64,000 nucleotides of DNA, from the NCBI RefSeq assembly GCF_000813005.1, contig NZ_JSYP01000006.1, positions 62,001 to 126,000 on the forward strand, given 5' to 3'. Below the pieces are notes generated by a model, which was given only the letters and a program-made list of their open reading frames with translations, searched no databases and was not told where the DNA came from. Position numbers and translations under genes: made by a program. The stretch's first letter is position 1. Each line of letters begins with the position of its first letter. This DNA comes from Flavobacterium sp. KMS (GTDB lineage: Bacteria > Bacteroidota > Bacteroidia > Flavobacteriales > Flavobacteriaceae). Shown piece by piece: positions 44,896 to 54,059 of the stretch.

Positions 44896-45957
44896 TTATG
44901 TTATTAACAAAAACGATATAGTATCTATATTGTCTGCATAATCCCACAAATCAGGAGTTTGCGTTTTTCCAAATAAAATGCTGTTTTCTATCAGGTTATC
45001 GCTTACAATGCATTGAATTTGCTCATTCTCAGCTTGTAATCGTTGTTTTAAATCTTCAATATTATTGTAGGTTTCATAAAAAACACTCGAAATAGGTGAG
45101 GCGTGGCTTGTATCTTCTTTTAAAGTTAAGAAGCCATTATCTAGTAATTTAAAATTACTCATTAAGAAAACTGCCTTATTATAATCGTAATTGTTGGCAT
45201 ATTTTTCATAATGAATAACATCCTGATATTCGAAAATTGCTTCAAAAAAAGCATCAAATTTATATCCTTCAGGAACAAATAGTTTAGAAACATTTCGGCA
45301 TCCTAAACCAAAATATCTAAATATATCTTCACCCAAAGCAATAAGTTGTTCTTTAGTTTCTTTTCCGTTTAAAACGGCAATAGAGTTTCTGCTTTTTCGA
45401 ATAATCGAAGGTTTATCTTTAAAATAGTATTCAAAATAACGTGCCGTATTATTACTTCCTGTAGCAATTACAGTATCAAAATTTTCTAGTTTTCCTTCCA
45501 CGAAAGTGATTTTATTAGCAAAATCAGGATTGATAGCAATAAGATATTTCGCCAAGAAAGGAAGTAAATGTTGATCATTAGAAGATGTTTTTACCAAGAC
45601 ATTATGTCCAGTAATTAAAACAGATAGAAAATCATGAAAACCAACTAGCGGAATGTTTCCAGCTAGTATTAAGGCTACGTTTTTACCTTCTTTAACAGAG
45701 TCAAAAGAATAAGCAGAAAGCCATTTATTAAGGTTCTCTTCTGTTAAAGCATTGGCCCATGATTGGATAGAAAAAAAAACTTGTTCAGGAGTGTACCAAC
45801 CGTTATGTGATTGAGACAAGTGAATCAGTTTTATGAAATCATCAAAAAACAAGTCATTACTTAAAACATTATTGTGTTTTTTACAATCATTTTCTGAAAA
45901 TTGGCTCAAAAATTTGCCCAGTTCTATAAAAGATTGTTTTTTTTCGTTTTGTAACAT
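44896..45957 (-). CDS. LuxC-like acyl-CoA reductase
   Basis: Member of the acyl-CoA reductase (LuxC, PF05893) group, which reduces acyl-CoA or acyl-enzyme to an aldehyde with NADPH. The 353 residues from the ATG at 45957 have the aldehyde-dehydrogenase-like fold segments LILAGNIPLVGFHDFLSVLI, VIATGSNNTARYFEYYF and a likely catalytic cysteine in FGLGCRNVSKLFVPEGY. No luxD/luxE or fatty aldehyde pathway is nearby. The in-frame start at 46035 would read through the promoter. It is divergent from a ferredoxin gene, a possible electron-transfer partner. Confidence 0.88.
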   Translation of the reverse strand: MLQNEKKQSFIELGKFLSQFSENDCKKHNNVLSNDLFFDDFIKLIHLSQSHNGWYTPEQVFFSIQSWANALTEENLNKWLSAYSFDSVKEGKNVALILAGNIPLVGFHDFLSVLITGHNVLVKTSSNDQHLLPFLAKYLIAINPDFANKITFVEGKLENFDTVIATGSNNTARYFEYYFKDKPSIIRKSRNSIAVLNGKETKEQLIALGEDIFRYFGLGCRNVSKLFVPEGYKFDAFFEAIFEYQDVIHYEKYANNYDYNKAVFLMSNFKLLDNGFLTLKEDTSHASPISSVFYETYNNIEDLKQRLQAENEQIQCIVSDNLIENSILFGKTQTPDLWDYADNIDTISFLLIT

Positions 45958-45997
45958 AAGTAATTTGTATATGAATAGTTTTGATTGTAATTTTGCA

Positions 45998-46028
45998 CAA
46001 AAATAAGGATAAATAAGTCGAAAGTCAA
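45998..46028 (-). promoter_or_regulatory. Putative promoter of the acyl-CoA reductase gene
   Basis: On the minus strand TTG (plus 46026-46028) and TATTTTTG (plus 45998-46005) are spaced by 20 bases, a good match to the Bacteroidota consensus, and they lie just upstream of the ATG at 45957. Confidence 0.55.
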
Positions 46029-46117
46029 AAGTCATTAAGTCAAAACGCTAAAATGATCTTTTTTGTTTTTTTTGACTTTGATAACTTTAAGGCTTTTAAC
46101 TTTAAGACTAAAAAACA

Positions 46118-46468
46118 ATGGCAATAATTATAACCGACGAATGTATCAATTGTGGTGCTTGTGAACCAGAGTGCCCAAATACAGCAATCTATGAAGGTGC
46201 TGATGATTGGAGATACAAGGATGGAACAGCTTTAAAAGGAAAAGTAATTTTGCCAGACGGTACAGAAGTTGACGCAGATGATGCTCAGACTCCTATTTCT
46301 GACGAAGTTTATTATATCGTTCCTGGTAAATGTACTGAATGTAAAGGTTTTCATGATGAACCACAATGTGCGGCAGTATGTCCTGTAGATTGTTGTGTAC
46401 CAGATGATAATCATGTAGAAGATGAAGAGACGCTATTAAACAGACAAGCGTTTTTACATAACGAATAA
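46118..46468 (+). CDS. 4Fe-4S dicluster ferredoxin
   Basis: Small electron carrier (116 residues) with two 4Fe-4S cluster motifs. The first is [13 protein letters not shown]; the second is [18 protein letters not shown], which has the longer spacing found in YfhL/ferredoxin III-like proteins. An acidic insert of about 45 residues separates them. The protein is cytoplasmic. It is divergent from the acyl-CoA reductase and ends in a strong terminator. Confidence 0.94.
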   Translation: MAIIITDECINCGACEPECPNTAIYEGADDWRYKDGTALKGKVILPDGTEVDADDAQTPISDEVYYIVPGKCTECKGFHDEPQCAAVCPVDCCVPDDNHVEDEETLLNRQAFLHNE

Positions 46469-46501
46469 ATACTTAAGTCTTTTTAGATTTTAAACATAAA
46501 G

Positions 46502-46532
46502 AAAATCCTGAGTTTACGCTCAGGATTTTTTT
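46502..46532 (+). terminator. Terminator after the ferredoxin gene
   Basis: AAAATCCTGAG at 46502-46512 pairs with CTCAGGATTTT at 46519-46529 and T residues follow. An almost identical hairpin follows the next gene at 47811-47844. Confidence 0.88.
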
Positions 46533-46615
46533 GTATATAACCTTTTTTTTGTATTGTATTGGTTTTTAATGTTTTATTTGTAGTTTTATAGCGGTTAATT
46601 TTTTTAACAAAGCCT

Positions 46616-47779
46616 ATGAAGAGACTTATACTTTTATTTATTGTGTTTTTTAACGTGAGTATTTTTGCACAAAGCAAAGAATATTCTATAATCGTAAAAG
46701 ATATAGAAACGCAGTTGCCGATAGAAAATGCAATGGTAGTTATAATGAAAACTAAGCAAGTTTTATTGAGTAACGAAGAAGGTAAGGTTACTTTTATGTT
46801 AACAGGAGCTTCAAATGTTCAGACTTCCGAGACAAATTATGAGAGCTTAACAACTCGTTGGATAGCTTTAAAAGAGAATGAATTTGTAGTTTATTTAAAG
46901 AACAAGAAGAATAAGTTAACTGAGATTGTTGTGTCTAAAGAATCTCCGCAAAAAATACTTCAAAAAATTGTCTCTAATTCGGTAGAAAAACTAACAATGC
47001 CATATCGATTAAAAGTATATGTACGAGAGTATTTTATGCTTGATGATAAATATTCGTATTATAATGACGGACTTGTAAATTTTCAGTTCTCAGGAAATCG
47101 CAAAAAAGCAACAACAACATTATTGGTAGAGCAAAATCGATCTTATGGTTTACTAGAAGCAGATGTAAGTGCTGATTTAAAAGGGTATAATTTGAATAAT
47201 ATCATGGAGAATTATTCTAATTTGGATTATTTTGAGCCTATTTTAGATTCAAAAGCAAAAAAAGAATATGATTTTATAGTAAAAGGATTTCCTGGTAATA
47301 AAGACTATTATGTAATGAGTATTACTCCACTAGATAAGTCTAAGAAGGAGATGGATAGTTTTGAAGTTATTTATGACCATAAAAAAAAGATAATTATTGA
47401 GTTTACGTGTGCTTTGATTCCTGCAAAGCCAGTTGAAACGGAAGAAAAACCAGATGTAGGTTCTAAAAATATTACGAGATCATTCATAAAAGTAAAATAC
47501 AGAATAGATGGGTCGGATTATTATTTATTGAGTTCTAACGAAGAAATAGCTTATAATCTTATTTTAAAAGACAAAGTCAAGAATATTCAAGTTCGGAATA
47601 GTTTTATAACGACCAATTTCAATAAACAAAAATTCACTTATAACGAAAGCGATGTTTTTAAAGAGAAAACACTCTTTAATAAAAAGAATAAAATCCTGAC
47701 CAATTATTGGGATGTTTCGGGATTTACCGCCACCGATAAAGAAAAAGAAATAATAAGTTCTTTAGATTATAAGATGTGA
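46616..47779 (+). CDS. Exported protein with CarboxypepD_reg-like N-terminus
   Basis: A 387-residue envelope protein, probably periplasmic or outer-membrane associated. A signal peptide (MKRLILLFIVFFNVSIFAQS) is followed by a carboxypeptidase-regulatory-like beta domain at about 22-105 (KDIETQLPIENAMVVIMKTK). The remaining 280 residues are predicted beta-rich and have no recognised catalytic motif. Its lone position between twin terminators indicates an independent transcript. Function unknown; it may belong to the DUF5686-like class of flavobacterial envelope proteins but lacks the usual length. Confidence 0.75.
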   Translation: MKRLILLFIVFFNVSIFAQSKEYSIIVKDIETQLPIENAMVVIMKTKQVLLSNEEGKVTFMLTGASNVQTSETNYESLTTRWIALKENEFVVYLKNKKNKLTEIVVSKESPQKILQKIVSNSVEKLTMPYRLKVYVREYFMLDDKYSYYNDGLVNFQFSGNRKKATTTLLVEQNRSYGLLEADVSADLKGYNLNNIMENYSNLDYFEPILDSKAKKEYDFIVKGFPGNKDYYVMSITPLDKSKKEMDSFEVIYDHKKKIIIEFTCALIPAKPVETEEKPDVGSKNITRSFIKVKYRIDGSDYYLLSSNEEIAYNLILKDKVKNIQVRNSFITTNFNKQKFTYNESDVFKEKTLFNKKNKILTNYWDVSGFTATDKEKEIISSLDYKM

Positions 47780-47810
47780 ATTGTGAGAAGTGAAATGTAA
47801 TCTTTATATA

Positions 47811-47844
47811 AAAAAATCCTGAGTTTGACGCTCAGGATTTTTTT
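47811..47844. terminator. Terminator after the exported protein gene
   Basis: The arms AAAAAATCCTGAG (47811-47823) and CTCAGGATTTTTT (47831-47843) pair perfectly. It lies between two convergent genes and is likely bidirectional. A CTGAG/GACTTCGCTCAGG-type repeat follows at 47850-47884. Confidence 0.88.
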
Positions 47845-47902
47845 GTTTTGTCAGGCTGAGTCCATTCGACTTCGCTCAGGCTGATAAAAGAAAGGCATTG
47901 TA

Positions 47903-50536
47903 TTAAAACGTAAATCCAAGTCTTGCATAGTAATACGCTCCGCTGAAACCCATTTGTACAGCATCCCAATATCCACCAGCTTCAGTGTTTCCTTGTTCAT
48001 CTTGTTTTGTTGGGTAAACATTAAATAAATTGTTACTACCAACACTTAATTTTAATGATTTTGTAAGCTGGTATCCTACAGTTAAATCTGTTACAATTCT
48101 TGGGTAATACGTATCATCTTCATCACCATAATCTACTAAAACTACTTTGCTGAAATGAGTAAAAGCTAAACCAGCATCAAATTTATGACGAGCATAATTT
48201 AAGTTCAATCCAAATTTATTTTTAGGAGCCGAAGCTAATAAAAATGCTCTATCACGTCTTCCGAAAAAAGTTTCTTCAGGTAAGCTGCCATTTTTTATAT
48301 TGTCAATTTTCATGTTATTGATGTTTCCTACCAGTGTTGCACTAAATAGCGATTCTCCAAATTTTTTCTTCCATGCAAGAACCAAATCCAATCCAGTTGT
48401 TTTAGTATCTACGCCGTTTACAAAAAATTGAGCTTCAGATACACCAATGTTTAATGCAGTTGCATCAAAATAACCCGTAAGTACGATACGATTTTTTACT
48501 TTTATAAAATACCCATCGACAGTTGCAGTAAAATCACCAAAAGTTGCAGTGAAACCCAAAGAAGCGTTCAACGCTTTTTCTTCATCTAGTTTTTGGATAC
48601 CAAAAGCGCGGGTAATTGGGCTGTTATTTGGCGCAAGCAATACTTCTGTTGCTCCACCAGCATTAAAGTTTGTAAAATGAAGATTATAATATATTTGTGC
48701 CAATGATGGAGCGCGGAATCCCGTGCTTACAGAACCTCTAAAATTGATATTTTTGCTCGCTTTTAATCGCATAGCAAGTTTACCATTTAAAGTGCTTCCA
48801 AAATCGCTATAATTTTCAAAACGAACAGCACCACTAATTAAGAAAGCATCCGTAATATCTAGTTCGGCATCCGTATATAAAGATAAATTAGTACGACCTT
48901 TATCAACCGTATTAAGCGGGCTGTATCCAGGGAAACCTTGAGAACCTCCTGGTCTTGGATTACCAGAAATAGGGTCAATTGGAGCATTTTGGTTTGCGGG
49001 ATCTCTTATCGGGATTCCGTTTGTATCATAAGTAGCGTAAGAACCTTCATCGCCAGCAAAAATGGTGAAATTTTCAGTACGATATTCAGCTCCAAAAGCT
49101 AAGTTTAATCCATCAAGTACAGAATCGTAATTTTTAGAGAAATCAAAATTAGTTGTGTTTTGTGTTAGCGTATGACCTCCAGCATCAAACTCAGTTGGAG
49201 AAGCAGCTTCAAGAGAAGCATTTATAGTTCCTTTTATATAATAGTGAAAAAGGTTTTTCCCGTACGTATTACTAATATCTATTTTCCATCCACCAGTAGT
49301 TACAGTTCTAAATCCAGCCGATAATGAGTTGTCAATAATATTCGATGTAATTCTTGGTGTGTATCCGCCAGGATATATAGATTCTACGACTCTCTCGCCA
49401 TCATTACGAGTAAAGGCATAAGCATCAGTATCTCTGTAGTTTCTTCCTCCAAAGGCGTAGAACTCCGTTTTATCCGAAATCGGGATAGCAATATTTGCAA
49501 AAAGATTAAAACTCTGAATTGCAGCATCTCCAAAGCCTTTTCTAAAATCGTAAGCAGGACGAAGCGTTTTATTCTTATTGATATACTCGGTAGTAAGATT
49601 AACATAGCCGCCTTTCTCTCCAATGGCAACACCATAATTGGCAGCAACTTTTACGGAACCTCCGTCAAAATCTTGATTTTTTCCATACGAGTTTCCATTT
49701 CCGTTTTTATCCAAACGATATCCCTTAGTGTTAGGAGTTCCAGGAAGAAAATCACCTTTGGCTTTAGTATTAAAAACTCCGTAAGTAACCGAGCCATTAA
49801 GTTCGTTTATATTATCGTTTAGTACGATATTAATAACTCCCGCAATAGCATCAGAACCATATTGAGCCGCCGCGCCATCTCTTAAAATCTCAATTCTTTT
49901 TATAGATGAAGCAGGAATAGCATTTAAATCCGTTCCAGTATTTCCGCGTCCGCGAGTTCCAAATAAATTTACGAGCGAAGATTGGTGTCTTCTTTTTCCA
50001 TTAATTAAAACCAAAGTCTGATCAGGGCCTAAACCACGTAAAGAAGCAGGGTCAACGTGATCTGCTCCGTCAGATCCAGATTGTTTGTTAGCATTAAAAG
50101 ATGGGGCTATGTATTGCAGTAATTGGTTAATTTCCAGTTTTCCGCTTTGCGTAGTAACATCTTTTATGTTAATGATATCAATAGGTACAGCAGAGTTTAC
50201 AACTGTCCTTTTGGTGTTTCTTGAGCCTACAATTACAACATCTTTTAAGGTTTGTCCACCGTTTTCGTTCATAGTAATATCGATAATGCCACTTGTAGCA
50301 TTTTTTTCGGTATTTGTGTACCCAACATAACTAAAAACTAAGACTGCGCCTTCTTTAACCTTAATAATGTAACCGCCTTGTATGTCGGTAGATACTCCGT
50401 TATTAGTTCCTTTTTCCATAATGTTTACCCCCGGAAGCGCTACGCCATTATGGTCTTTTACGACGCCACTAATTTCTTTTTGAGCAAAAAGAAATGTAAT
50501 ATTTAGTATAAATACTAATACTGTAAATTTTTTCAT
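47903..50536 (-). CDS. TonB-dependent receptor
   Basis: Outer-membrane active transporter of 877 residues. The protein starts with a signal peptide (MKKFTVLVFILNITFLFAQ), then a CarboxypepD_reg-like domain at about 20-95, a TonB-dependent plug (GLGPDQTLVLINGKRRHQSS, then EILRDGAAAQYGSDAIAGVI) and a long barrel ending with an aromatic residue (YARLGFTF). It is not paired with a SusD gene, so it is of the general iron/cofactor/peptide receptor class; the substrate cannot be told. It is monocistronic, with its promoter region shared with divergent ychF. Confidence 0.93.
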   Translation of the reverse strand: MKKFTVLVFILNITFLFAQKEISGVVKDHNGVALPGVNIMEKGTNNGVSTDIQGGYIIKVKEGAVLVFSYVGYTNTEKNATSGIIDITMNENGGQTLKDVVIVGSRNTKRTVVNSAVPIDIINIKDVTTQSGKLEINQLLQYIAPSFNANKQSGSDGADHVDPASLRGLGPDQTLVLINGKRRHQSSLVNLFGTRGRGNTGTDLNAIPASSIKRIEILRDGAAAQYGSDAIAGVINIVLNDNINELNGSVTYGVFNTKAKGDFLPGTPNTKGYRLDKNGNGNSYGKNQDFDGGSVKVAANYGVAIGEKGGYVNLTTEYINKNKTLRPAYDFRKGFGDAAIQSFNLFANIAIPISDKTEFYAFGGRNYRDTDAYAFTRNDGERVVESIYPGGYTPRITSNIIDNSLSAGFRTVTTGGWKIDISNTYGKNLFHYYIKGTINASLEAASPTEFDAGGHTLTQNTTNFDFSKNYDSVLDGLNLAFGAEYRTENFTIFAGDEGSYATYDTNGIPIRDPANQNAPIDPISGNPRPGGSQGFPGYSPLNTVDKGRTNLSLYTDAELDITDAFLISGAVRFENYSDFGSTLNGKLAMRLKASKNINFRGSVSTGFRAPSLAQIYYNLHFTNFNAGGATEVLLAPNNSPITRAFGIQKLDEEKALNASLGFTATFGDFTATVDGYFIKVKNRIVLTGYFDATALNIGVSEAQFFVNGVDTKTTGLDLVLAWKKKFGESLFSATLVGNINNMKIDNIKNGSLPEETFFGRRDRAFLLASAPKNKFGLNLNYARHKFDAGLAFTHFSKVVLVDYGDEDDTYYPRIVTDLTVGYQLTKSLKLSVGSNNLFNVYPTKQDEQGNTEAGGYWDAVQMGFSGAYYYARLGFTF

Positions 50537-50663
50537 AATTAATTGAGTTTGATTTTGTTGTTTGGTTAGATGTTTAGCTAAAAGTAATTCTTTTTAACAA
50601 AATATTAATATAATGTTTAATTTTTTTTAAGGGTTTGTTTAAAAGTGTATTAATACGCAGTTT

Positions 50664-50697
50664 TTGTTCGGCAACGAAGTATTAAATCTTATATTTG
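50664..50697 (+). promoter_or_regulatory. Putative promoter of ychF
   Basis: TTG at 50664-50666 and TATATTTG at 50690-50697 are separated by 23 bases, matching the Bacteroidota form at the long end of the spacing range. Confidence 0.55.
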
Positions 50698-50771
50698 CAA
50701 ACTTTTAAAAGCGAGAACATAAATTTCAGCAGAATTGAAGCGCTGCAAATAAAAATAAATAGAAACTACAT

Positions 50772-51866
50772 ATGAAAGCAGGAATTGTAGGATTGCCAAA
50801 TGTTGGAAAATCAACATTATTTAATTGTTTATCAAATGCAAAGGCACAAAGTGCAAACTTTCCGTTTTGTACAATCGAGCCAAATATTGGTGTTGTAAAC
50901 GTACCAGATCCAAGAATTGAAAAATTAGAAGAATTGGTAAAACCAGAACGCGTGCAAATGGCAACTGTAGATATCGTAGATATTGCAGGTTTGGTAAAAG
51001 GAGCAAGTAAAGGTGAAGGACTAGGAAATCAATTTTTAGGAAACATCAGAGAGTGTAATGCGATTATTCACGTTTTACGTTGTTTTGATAATGATAATAT
51101 TGTTCACGTAGATGGGAATGTAAACCCAATTCGTGACAAAGAAACAATTGACATTGAGTTGCAATTGAAAGATTTAGAAACTGTTGAAAAACGTTTAGAG
51201 AAAGTAAATCGTGCAGCTAAAACTGGAAATAAAGAAGCTCAGACAGAAAAAGCACTTTTAGACAGAATTAGAGAGTCATTATTACAAGCTAAATCAGCTC
51301 GTACTATTACGCCTCAAGGTAATGATGAAGAGGTTTTAATGGAATCTTTTCAGTTAATTACTGCAAAACCAGTATTGTATGTTTGTAATGTTGACGAAAG
51401 TTCTGCTGTAAACGGAAACAAATACGTAGATCAGGTTCGTGAGTTGGTAAAAGATGAAGATGCAGAAGTTATTATCCTTTCAGTAGGAGCAGAAGCAGAT
51501 ATTACCGAATTAGAAAGCTACGAAGAGCGTCAGGTTTTTCTAGAAGATATGGGCTTGAAAGAGCCAGGAGCATCAGTTTTAATTCGTGCTGCTTATAAAT
51601 TATTAAAACAACAAACTTATTTTACAGCAGGAGTAAAAGAAGTTCGTGCCTGGACAATCAATATCGGAGCTACTGCGCCACAAGCTGCGGGAGTTATCCA
51701 TACCGATTTCGAAAAAGGATTTATCCGTGCTGAAGTAATTTCATACGAAGATTTCGTTCATTACGGTTCAGAGGCAAAAGCTAAAGAAGCAGGGAAATTC
51801 AAAGTAGAAGGAAAAGAATATATCGTAAAAGATGGAGATGTAATGCACTTCCGTTTTAACGTATAA
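50772..51866 (+). CDS. ychF: Redox-regulated ATPase YchF
   Basis: OBG-type P-loop protein of 364 residues that hydrolyses ATP in preference to GTP and is linked to the ribosome and oxidative stress response. G1 is GLPNVGKST at 7-15, G3 is DIAGLVKGASKGEGLGNQFL and the specificity motif is NVDE rather than NKxD, as expected for YchF. A TGS domain at the C-terminus contains the family ending KDGDVMHFRFNV. It is monocistronic, with promoter and terminator visible. Confidence 0.97.
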   Translation: MKAGIVGLPNVGKSTLFNCLSNAKAQSANFPFCTIEPNIGVVNVPDPRIEKLEELVKPERVQMATVDIVDIAGLVKGASKGEGLGNQFLGNIRECNAIIHVLRCFDNDNIVHVDGNVNPIRDKETIDIELQLKDLETVEKRLEKVNRAAKTGNKEAQTEKALLDRIRESLLQAKSARTITPQGNDEEVLMESFQLITAKPVLYVCNVDESSAVNGNKYVDQVRELVKDEDAEVIILSVGAEADITELESYEERQVFLEDMGLKEPGASVLIRAAYKLLKQQTYFTAGVKEVRAWTINIGATAPQAAGVIHTDFEKGFIRAEVISYEDFVHYGSEAKAKEAGKFKVEGKEYIVKDGDVMHFRFNV

Positions 51867-51907
51867 TTTTTCTTTAGAAAAAAGAATCAAGATTAAAGAG
51901 AATAGAC

Positions 51908-51939
51908 AAAGCTGCTGAAGAAATTCAGCAGCTTTTTTT
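51908..51939 (+). terminator. Terminator after ychF
   Basis: AAAGCTGCTGAA at 51908-51919 pairs with TTCAGCAGCTTT at 51924-51935, around a GAAA tetraloop, followed by a T run. Confidence 0.9.
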
Positions 51940-52084
51940 TTGTTTAAATTTTTATTTTTAAAGGTAATAAAGAGGTTAATCTGCTTTTATCTGTAAAATC
52001 TGCGTGAAAATATTTTTTGTGCTCATTTTGGTTTTTTTTTAACATTTGGCTTGAATTTTGGTTAATCTAATTAAAAAACAACTT

Positions 52085-52756
52085 ATGAAAAAAATCGCTC
52101 TAATTTTAGGAATATTAATTGTTCTAGCATCTTGTAGAAAAGCTGATGCAGCGCCTGCCGATGCCTTTGCTTTATATTTTGAAGCTCCACAACCAGTTAA
52201 TGATTCCGAACTAGATCGATTTCCTACTAAGTTTAAGGGGGTGTATATGAATACAGATTCTACATTTTTAAGAATTAATGAAAATACTGTACAATACGAA
52301 TGGCATTATAATCTTATGATTCACAAACGAGAATTAGATTCTTTAATAAGGAGGTATGATATTGTAGATGGAAAATTAATAATAAAAGATACAAATCAAA
52401 AATATGATATGATTTATAAAGGTGATTCGATACAATTGGAAGAGAAAAATATTGATACACTATTTAGATTTTCATATTATAATAAGGCAAAACGAATCGA
52501 TGGTAAATTGGTTTTAAGCAAGCGTGATTCTATTTTTTGGACTGTAAGGATTTTATCAATAGAGAATAACGTATTAAGAATTAATAATGTTCTTTTAATG
52601 GAGGATTTGAGGAGATTAGATTCTATTACAGCTATTAAATCGCAAAAGCTAGATTCAACTTCTTTTGTGGTTAAACCAACTCGCAGAGAATTTAAAAGCG
52701 TGTTGAAATTAAAGAATTTTGGATATCAGCAAGAATTCAAAAAAGTTTCAAAATAG
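52085..52756 (+). CDS. Lipoprotein of unknown function, 223 aa
   Basis: The ATG at 52085 gives a proper lipobox (LILGILIVLASCRKADA, acylated Cys near residue 17); the TTG at 52058 would only lengthen the leader. The mature protein is charged, with repeated aspartate-serine pairs (DSTFLRINENTVQYEWHYN, then SKRDSIFWTVRILSIENNVL) and a lysine-rich end. No family was recognised. It is single, closed by a hairpin at 52782-52809. Confidence 0.75.
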   Translation: MKKIALILGILIVLASCRKADAAPADAFALYFEAPQPVNDSELDRFPTKFKGVYMNTDSTFLRINENTVQYEWHYNLMIHKRELDSLIRRYDIVDGKLIIKDTNQKYDMIYKGDSIQLEEKNIDTLFRFSYYNKAKRIDGKLVLSKRDSIFWTVRILSIENNVLRINNVLLMEDLRRLDSITAIKSQKLDSTSFVVKPTRREFKSVLKLKNFGYQQEFKKVSK

Positions 52757-52781
52757 CTTGGTTTTAAATGTATAAAAAAGG

Positions 52782-52812
52782 AAAACTGTTGAAGATATTC
52801 AGCAGTTTTTTT
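52782..52812 (+). terminator. Terminator after the 223-aa lipoprotein gene
   Basis: AAAACTGTTGAA at 52782-52793 pairs with TTCAGCAGTTTT at 52798-52809 with one mismatch, followed by T residues. Confidence 0.75.
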
Positions 52813-52819
52813 TGTTTTT

Positions 52820-52874
52820 ACCATTAAGGGATTAAGAGAAGTTAAGTCTTAATAAAACTCAATGTCTTAATGGT
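52820..52874. repeat. CATTAAG inverted repeat
   Basis: ACCATTAAG at 52820-52828 is an exact inverted copy of CTTAATGGT at 52866-52874. Inner ATTAAG repeats extend the similarity to the 29268-29420 element. Confidence 0.6.
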
Positions 52875-52900
52875 TTTAAATTTTAATTTCTCAGAACCTA

Positions 52901-53035
52901 TTTCCAGCTTTTCGTTTCAAGATTTTTCGGTAAAACCTTTTTTGTAATACTATAAAAAGAGCTTCCGCTGGTCGCTTTTTTACAGTAACAAAAAAGTGGT
53001 TTTCCTCTCAAAATGCTTTCCACTACAATCTGGGG
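52901..53035. repeat. Dispersed intergenic element, copy B
   Basis: It shares GAGCTTCCGCTGGTCGCTTT (from 52959) and CACTACAATCTGGGG (to 53035) with copy A, and the CCAGCTTTTCGTT-like start with its left end. The middle is divergent. Confidence 0.6.
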
Positions 53036-53130
53036 TAGTCATGGATAAAGTATAACATTTACAGGAAATATGAGAATAATTTTATTTTTTTAATTGCTTA
53101 TATTTGAGAGAAATAATTAATTAAAGTATT

Positions 53131-54042
53131 GTGAAAAGTCAAAGTATAATATCCAAATCATGGTATTTGTTAAAAACTACAGTGTTAGAGTTTAACGATG
53201 ATAATGCAATAAAGTTAAGTGCAGCATTGGCTTATTATACCATTTTTGCGTTACCACCTTTGTTAATTATAATTATTACCATTTGTGGTGTTTTCTTTGG
53301 AGAAGATGCTGTTGCAGGCGAGCTTTATGGTCAAATAAACGGATTAGTGGGAGATAGTGCAGCAATACAAATTCAGGAAACAATAAAAAATGTACAGCTA
53401 TCAGGAAGCAATGTTTTTGCCACTGTTTTTGGAGTCGGGATGTTATTAATTGGAGCTTCAGGAGTTTTTGCCGAAATACAGAGTTCTATTAATTTTATTT
53501 GGGGATTACGCGCCAAACCAAACAAAGGGCTTAAGAAGTTTATACAAAACCGATTAATGTCATTTTCTATGATAGTTTCGGTAGGATTCTTAATGCTTGT
53601 GAGCCTTTTTGTAAGTACAATTTTAGATTTAATGAGTGCACGTTTAAAGTTGTATTTTCCAGAGAGTACCGTTTATTTATTTAATATAATAAATCTAATC
53701 ATTATATTGATTAGCATTACTTTACTTTTTGCAATTATATTTAAAGCATTACCCGATGGAATTATAAAATGGAAAGACGCTTTTATTGGAGCATCTTGTA
53801 CTGCGGTACTTTTTATGATCGGGAAATTTGCCATAGGATTTTATTTAGGAAGTTCTACAACAGCATCGGTTTATGGTGCGGCAGGTTCCGTAATAATAAT
53901 TCTGGTTTGGGTCTATTATTCGGCAATTATTCTGTATTTTGGAGCTGAATTTACGAAGGTGTATGCTAAGACATACGGAGGTAAGATTTACCCGAATGAA
54001 TATTCGGTAGAAATAAAAAAAGAAATCTTAGAAATAGAGTAA
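53131..54042 (+). CDS. YihY/BrkB-family membrane protein
   Basis: Inner-membrane protein of 303 residues with six hydrophobic helices. The family signatures LSAALAYYTIFALPPLLIII near the N-terminus and GAAGSVIIILVWVYYSAIIL followed by FGAEFTKVYAKTYG near the C-terminus are clear. The older label ribonuclease BN does not apply to this family. The function is unknown; transport is possible. The start is GTG at 53131, which leaves a short basic N-terminus. It is followed after 17 bases by the FMN reductase gene. Confidence 0.92.
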   Translation: MKSQSIISKSWYLLKTTVLEFNDDNAIKLSAALAYYTIFALPPLLIIIITICGVFFGEDAVAGELYGQINGLVGDSAAIQIQETIKNVQLSGSNVFATVFGVGMLLIGASGVFAEIQSSINFIWGLRAKPNKGLKKFIQNRLMSFSMIVSVGFLMLVSLFVSTILDLMSARLKLYFPESTVYLFNIINLIIILISITLLFAIIFKALPDGIIKWKDAFIGASCTAVLFMIGKFAIGFYLGSSTTASVYGAAGSVIIILVWVYYSAIILYFGAEFTKVYAKTYGGKIYPNEYSVEIKKEILEIE

Positions 54043-54059
54043 ACACTAAAAATAAAATC

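Larger units (their letters stand above)
52757..53130. other. Intergenic region with terminator and two repeat elements
   Basis: The 374 bases hold the terminator at 52782-52809, a CATTAAG inverted repeat at 52820-52874, element B of the dispersed family (52901-53035) and a TATATTTG box at 53099-53106. No gene is seen. Confidence 0.65.
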
